Positions 3,701 through 5,645 of a stretch of 5,645 nt of DNA are shown here, piece by piece. The position numbers and the translations under genes were made by a program. Position 1 is the stretch's first letter, and each line of letters opens with the position of its first letter. The notes beneath the pieces were generated by a model, which made no database searches, was not told the DNA's origin, and was given only the letters and a program-made list of their open reading frames with translations. Origin of the DNA: Emcibacteraceae bacterium (GTDB taxonomy: Bacteria > Pseudomonadota > Alphaproteobacteria > Sphingomonadales > Emcibacteraceae); NCBI GenBank assembly GCA_016763335.1, contig JAESUD010000200.1, positions 1 through 5,645 of the forward strand. The letters are read 5' to 3'.

Positions 3701-5645
3701 GTGCGTCATTATTGTCTACGGCAATAATATTGCCTGAGTTAACGATGGTTGCGGTGCCTTCCGAATTCAAAATGCCGAATGCGGAAATATTACCTTCTGC
3801 GTATATTGTACCCGTATTAAGCACATCAATATCACCTATAAACATGGCACCATTAGCATTTCCGCCAACAGAAAAAATCGTGCCGCTGTTGATCAGTTCC
3901 GGTGACCTGACGCCACTGGCAATATCCTCGCTTGTCCATCTGGTTACGCTGCTGATAAGTCCATTATTTAGGACTTGACCGGTCTGGATCACATATACAG
4001 CAGTAGAATTGTCTGAGTATCCGTCGGAATCAATATATCCGTTATTGGTTATGGTCCCCACATTGTCCACAAATATTGGGGTAACCCACCCTGAGCCATA
4101 GCCTTCCATATGCCCATTATTGACAAAGGTTGATGTGACGCTGTCAGAGTAAAAAAATCTGTCTGAACCACCCAGAAGGAAAATATTATCATGGGGAATG
4201 GTATAATTGCTACCAAAGTCACCGCCTTGTGTAATATTGACAACGTCACCATTTAAAGTGTCGGTGATTTCAATGGTGGTTGCGTTTCCATAATTAACTC
4301 CGTCGTTTGAAAAAGATAGGATCAGGGTGGGATTGTCGCCTTGATCCAAAAATTCAATTCGCCAGTTTAATAGATCAGTATATGTAAATTCTGTTACCGG
4401 CACGCCATCTCTGGTAATCGTCCCATCATCAATATCTTCAACTCTGATGTAAATAGAACCATCGGGACTATCAACATCACTGATCAACATTTGTTCGCCA
4501 TAATAATTTAGTAAGGTGTCGCCTATGATAAATGCGGCATCGTGGGTCATTGTCAAACCACCAATCGCAACGGATCCCCAACCAGTAGGCAAGTCATCGA
4601 CAGCGTCAACTCTAACATTAAGTGTTCCCTCAGCAGTATTTCCATCATTGTTGGCTACGGTGTAGGAAAGAGAGAGCCAGCCGTTAAAATCTTGTCCCGG
4701 CGTAACTGTGACTGTGCCAAGACCATGATTGATTGAAACACTGCCATTGTCTTCTGACGCAGTTAAAAGTTCAACATTTATCACTGTAAGGCCGCCTGGC
4801 GTTGCAGAAGTGTCGTTAGCTAGCAAGTCATCAAACGAGATGACTATTGGTGTATCTTCCTCAGTGGAAAAATTATCAGTACCATTTCTAATAATGACAA
4901 TCTCGACAGTATCATCGAGCGCCTGTTGTACGTCGGCATTGCCATCTATGTCGATCTCTCCTCCACCCTTGATTTCAGAGAGGCCAAGATTATTGATATC
5001 ATCAGCATTATCAATTTCAAGAGTGACTTCGTCAGCGACTTCAATAGAATCGACATTATTTATTTTGTCGGCAATATTACCAAGATTAACGATTGTTTCT
5101 GCGCCACTACCATTAATTTCAACTGATACATCGGCACTATTTTGCGTGCTTATGCTGCCAATTTCAGAAAAATCCGAGGCATCATCAACGATAAAAGTAA
5201 CATTTCCTTCCACATTTAAACTTCCTACGTCCGTCAGGTTAAGTGTGCTCAGATCAATGATATAAGTATCGCCTGGCGGCACTTCGATATTAATTGTTGA
5301 GGTGCCATCACCATCGACCGTGGAAAAGAGCGCCATTTGGTCTGCCGACAGCGTTACATCGGAACTGACAATCAACACCGTGACATTACTGAGTGTAACA
5401 CCCGTCAGATCAACGGTTCCGTATATATAAAGTGTATTTGTCCCGCTTCCGCCATTGATAACTTCGCCTGCCACCACTTCGCTTACTGTGCGGCCATTTA
5501 GGTCGGCTAACGTGATTAGATCAGACAGATTTTGTCCTGACCCCGCCGGGTTGGTAATATCAGCATTATTATATTGCCCGGCAGTGGTCGTGCCCACCAC
5601 GATAATCGCATCATTACCCGCACCACCGTTAATAGTATCACGTCC
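798..5645 (-). CDS. Giant modular RTX / Calx-beta / VCBS-like adhesin, C-terminal 1615 residues (N-terminus beyond the right edge)
   Basis: The frame is open from the right edge to TAA at 798-800. A GTG at 5600 could be taken as a start, but 15 in-frame codons upstream encode an RTX repeat (DTINGGAGNDAII), so the gene continues outside the window. Numbering visible residues from the edge: RTX edge repeat 1-18; beta-rich region about 69-125; four ~24-residue repeats 137-245; cadherin-like domains about 262-462; NxG beta-solenoid 503-729; RTX block 730-799; module copy A 804-895; four Calx-beta domains 902-1299; two VCBS-like domains 1302-1508; module copy B 1519-1615. The protein is rich in Asp, Gly, Thr and Asn, has about ten Lys and no Cys. 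These are known traits of calcium-folding proteins exported unfolded by type I secretion. I infer an extracellular adhesin or biofilm-matrix role. No enzymatic domain and no transporter genes are visible. The individual ligand is unknown. Confidence 0.9.
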   Translation of the reverse strand, partial: GRDTINGGAGNDAIIVVGTTTAGQYNNADITNPAGSGQNLSDLITLADLNGRTVSEVVAGEVINGGSGTNTLYIYGTVDLTGVTLSNVTVLIVSSDVTLSADQMALFSTVDGDGTSTINIEVPPGDTYIIDLSTLNLTDVGSLNVEGNVTFIVDDASDFSEIGSISTQNSADVSVEINGSGAETIVNLGNIADKINNVDSIEVADEVTLEIDNADDINNLGLSEIKGGGEIDIDGNADVQQALDDTVEIVIIRNGTDNFSTEEDTPIVISFDDLLANDTSATPGGLTVINVELLTASEDNGSVSINHGLGTVTVTPGQDFNGWLSLSYTVANNDGNTAEGTLNVRVDAVDDLPTGWGSVAIGGLTMTHDAAFIIGDTLLNYYGEQMLISDVDSPDGSIYIRVEDIDDGTITRDGVPVTEFTYTDLLNWRIEFLDQGDNPTLILSFSNDGVNYGNATTIEITDTLNGDVVNITQGGDFGSNYTIPHDNIFLLGGSDRFFYSDSVTSTFVNNGHMEGYGSGWVTPIFVDNVGTITNNGYIDSDGYSDNSTAVYVIQTGQVLNNGLISSVTRWTSEDIASGVRSPELINSGTIFSVGGNANGAMFIGDIDVLNTGTIYAEGNISAFGILNSEGTATIVNSGNIIAVDNNDALDSVAINLSLSGGFVTNTGYISGETAIFSSYSLYMNNSGEIHGDIETSIFTDDIINTGNIFGNVELNDSADSFNNTGGQVFGVIDGGAGNDLLTGGSFTDYLNGGEGDDYLTTGTGGSDRLAGGTGDDVFGVGHLSFKKISGGSGNDVIILTSDGTILDFDSFDVTKITDIEEIFLGAVGVTLDIDAAHIIAITDANNTLRVGGNGNDLLTSDDTWTRGDDQVINTVTYRSYTSGDATLLVEEDVDFTANRIEPTPSLTINDVAVNEADGTATFIVTLSYSISDTVTVDYVSPDGSSGTLTFNPNVKVQTFETTWVDDDIFEEDEISFATLSNPTNATLLDNTGQLTIVNDEPATIVAIGNAAAVEDVQFATFTVSLNQVSNVVLTVDYAAPDGSTGTLTFNPGETEKTFQTVWTDDNIDEPTEIAFASLSNPSLGLEIGDPTGQLTIIDDDLPFPSITIGDTVRSEATGYDYVVVTLSQAYDDTVTVDYTSPLGDGTVTFQAGTTVKSIQLTWDDDYIDENDEIIPITLLNPVNATIADNTGLLTILDNDEPPVISINDIAVNEADQTAQFTVSLSAQSDNVITVEYLAPDGSSGTLTFNPGDTGKTFSSVWIDDATEEADEILIATLSNPTNASIGDSTGQLIIVDDDAVTNSAPVAADDAIVSEENLQLTIDVLANDVDADGDALTLTNVVVGASQGTASIVGNEINFDPGTDFDYLDTNETADVTITYTVSDGAQSDEGTLTLTLYGENDAPVTNDNSVSIDSNDILIFDAFANDYDAEGHDFAVGSLSYPSILGDLSFNEYFKLTTEGNFDHLADGESVEHTLFYDVGSYHDGRRNESNRSDITITINGTNEDPDHNTVVFVGQDMIFDFSRLGNIDNPPVENVDITGSGDNTVVLTAAEVLQFTDNNNILTILGDTGDSVESAGEGWVQGADQLIDTDTYSTYTAGGATLLIDADITQDIS
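801..1091 (-). repeat. Module copy B, the extreme C-terminus and probable secretion-signal region
   Basis: The 97 residues from MIFDFSRLGN to the stop repeat module copy A (2961-3236). The protein ends GGATLLIDADITQDIS, a hydrophobic stretch followed by an acidic, Lys/Arg-free tail. Type I secretion signals are uncleaved and C-terminal, and often combine hydrophobic and acidic residues, so this end is the natural candidate. The signal itself cannot be proven from sequence pattern. Confidence 0.6.
1124..1740 (-). repeat. Two VCBS/cadherin-like domains
   Basis: Domain one (1434-1740) starts SAPVAADDAIVSEENLQ, has DVLANDVDADGDALTLTNV, then FDYLDTNETADVTITYTVSD and GENDAP. This is the VCBS/Ig-like pattern, in which FxYL-xxxEx-x-hTYTVSDG and GTNDAP are hallmarks. 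Domain two (1124-1433) is a degraded relative: FANDYDAEGHD, FDHLADGESVEHTLFYDV, then a basic loop GRRNESNR before ITINGTNEDP. VCBS domains are common in large surface proteins of Vibrio, Shewanella, Bradyrhizobium and other Proteobacteria. Confidence 0.8.
1750..2940 (-). repeat. Four tandem Calx-beta domains
   Basis: Four ~99-residue units lie at about 2644-2940, 2347-2643, 2044-2340 and 1750-2040. Each has a start like PSLTINDVAVNEADGTA, then VTVDYxxPDGSSGTLTF, NPGxxxKTFxxxWxDD, ExDEI, SNPTNAxIxDNTG and QLTIhDDD. This is the Calx-beta fold, with the acidic DDD/DNDEP inter-domain calcium sites. Units one and four are the most alike. Unit three is the most divergent, with SPLGDGTVTF in place of the PDGSSGTLTF core and no AVNEAD motif. 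In large bacterial adhesins such arrays act as calcium-stiffened spacers. Confidence 0.9.
2961..3236 (-). repeat. Module copy A, internal twin of the protein's C-terminus
   Basis: The 92 residues begin ILDFDSF and end ATLLVEEDVDF. They align with the last residues of the protein (801-1091): ILDF/IFDF, LDIDAAHIIAITD/VLTAAEVLQFTD, a Trp, GDDQVI/GADQLI, TYRSYTSGDATLL/TYSTYTAGGATLL. By hand about 24 of 53 positions in the second half are identical, with one or two small gaps. Here it follows the RTX block and precedes the Calx-beta array. Confidence 0.75.
3250..3459 (-). repeat. Internal RTX calcium-binding block
   Basis: About six nonapeptide-like units occur: GGAGNDLLT, GGSFTDYLN, GGEGDDYLT, a variant TGGSDRLA, GGTGDDVFG and GGSGNDVII. 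The GGxGxDxhx motif forms the calcium-binding parallel beta-roll of type I-secreted proteins. The second unit lacks the usual second GxG and the fourth is irregular. An insertion (VGHLSFKKI) separates the last unit from the others. Confidence 0.88.
3460..4138 (-). repeat. Ten-rung NxG-x-I beta-solenoid, autotransporter-passenger-like
   Basis: Ten units start with h-x-N-[NST]-G: FVNNGHMEG, ITNNGYIDS, VLNNGLISS, LINSGTIFS, VLNTGTIYA, IVNSGNIIA, VTNTGYISG, MNNSGEIHG, IINTGNIFG, FNNTGGQVF. Such repeats are typical of right-handed parallel beta-helices in autotransporter passengers and haemagglutinin-like adhesins. Rungs one to six are 24-29 residues. The later rungs are 19-20. The last rung runs directly into the RTX block (GVIDGGAGND). 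I infer an elongated stalk or ligand-binding face. Confidence 0.75.
4262..4590 (-). other. Second cadherin/CSPG-like domain in the giant protein
   Basis: This region contains MLISDVDSPDGSIYIRV, then GTITRDGVPVTEFTYTDLLN, then a terminal LSFSNDGVNYGNATTIEI. The order DxD-P ... GTh-x-hGxxV-xxFTxxDL ... hSxxDG resembles chondroitin-sulphate-proteoglycan-like/cadherin-like repeats of bacterial adhesins. Boundaries are approximate. The family call is from pattern only and less sure than for the domain before it. Confidence 0.5.
4590..4862 (-). other. Cadherin-like / tandem-95 domain in the giant protein
   Basis: The domain opens with EEDTPIVISFDDLLANDT, has TPGQDFNGWLSLSYTVANND in the middle and ends in VRVDAVDDLP. 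These match the tandem-95/cadherin-like family seen in large bacterial surface proteins (ED-P-h-LLANDxD ... DFNG-x-YTVxDxxG ... VxVxxVNDxP). The Asp clusters at domain ends are typical calcium-ligand positions between such domains. Confidence 0.75.
4913..5237 (-). repeat. Four short (~24-residue) protein repeats of unrecognised type
   Basis: After a beta-rich lead-in (about 5270-5440, including VTLSADQMALF) the protein carries four repeats. They begin near VGSLNVEGNV, IGSISTQNSA, VDSIEVADEV and LSEIKGGGEI. Each has the pattern h-x-S-h-x-h, then a strand VxhxI with Asp/Asn and an Ala/Gly-Asp turn (DDASDFSEI, DNADDINNL, GNADVQQAL). Regular strand-turn units of this length suggest a small solenoid. 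I do not recognise a named family. Unit two is longer by an insertion. Confidence 0.5.
5592..5645 (-). repeat. RTX calcium-binding repeat cut by the right edge
   Basis: The minus strand from the edge reads GRDTINGGAGNDAIIVV, a canonical GGxGxDxhx nonapeptide (h hydrophobic, N in place of the first D) preceded by the usual DTI. It shows that an RTX array, and therefore more of this protein, lies outside the window. A degenerate GGSGTNTLYIYG copy occurs further on, at about 5421-5456. Confidence 0.8.

Noticed and set aside
4729..5265. A 178-codon plus-strand open frame opposite the giant gene
   Set aside because: It lies wholly antisense to well-supported repeat and cadherin-like coding sequence. 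Its Ser/Ile/Val-rich composition is what antisense reading of Asp/Asn/Thr-rich codons gives. No domain or convincing ribosome site was seen.
1750..5645. CRISPR array or mobile-element repeats
   Set aside because: The repeats are protein-level tandem domains in one open frame with degenerate DNA. There are no identical direct repeats with unique spacers, no transposase and no terminal inverted repeats.

Overview
The window is minus-strand throughout and holds parts of two genes separated by a 215-base AT-rich gap. The larger (798 to the right edge) encodes at least 1615 residues of a giant, acidic, cysteine-free, modular RTX-type surface or secreted protein. Its C-terminus is present and its N-terminus lies beyond the right edge. 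The smaller (1 to 582) encodes the first 194 residues of an exported amidase-signature-family hydrolase whose C-terminal part lies beyond the left edge. RTX repeats, Calx-beta and VCBS/cadherin-like modules, and a Gram-negative-style signal peptide on the amidase together suggest a Gram-negative bacterium, most likely a (possibly marine) proteobacterium of moderate GC. No taxonomic marker is present, so this is inference.

Layout in reading direction (right to left). The visible giant protein starts inside an RTX nonapeptide. A beta-rich stretch and four short (~24-residue) repeats of unrecognised type follow (about 4913-5237). Next come a tandem-95/cadherin-like domain (4590-4862), a second cadherin/CSPG-like domain (about 4262-4590), a ten-rung beta-solenoid of NxG-x-I repeats resembling autotransporter passengers (3460-4138) and an RTX calcium-binding block (3250-3459). 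After that lie a ~92-residue module (2961-3236), four tandem Calx-beta domains (1750-2940), two VCBS-like domains (1124-1740) and a second copy of the ~92-residue module that forms the extreme C-terminus (801-1091).

The gap (583-797) contains four AT-rich inverted repeats, a weak candidate promoter and a plausible Shine-Dalgarno site for the amidase. No GC-rich terminator hairpin is visible.

Functionally, the giant protein looks like a calcium-dependent adhesin or matrix protein exported by a type I secretion system, which is not in the window. The amidase looks periplasmic or secreted. No functional link between the two is demonstrated. The strongest structural observation is that the protein's terminal module also occurs internally, just after the RTX block, as if an ancestral RTX protein ended there and was later extended by the Calx-beta/VCBS block. 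No previously undescribed multi-gene system is visible.
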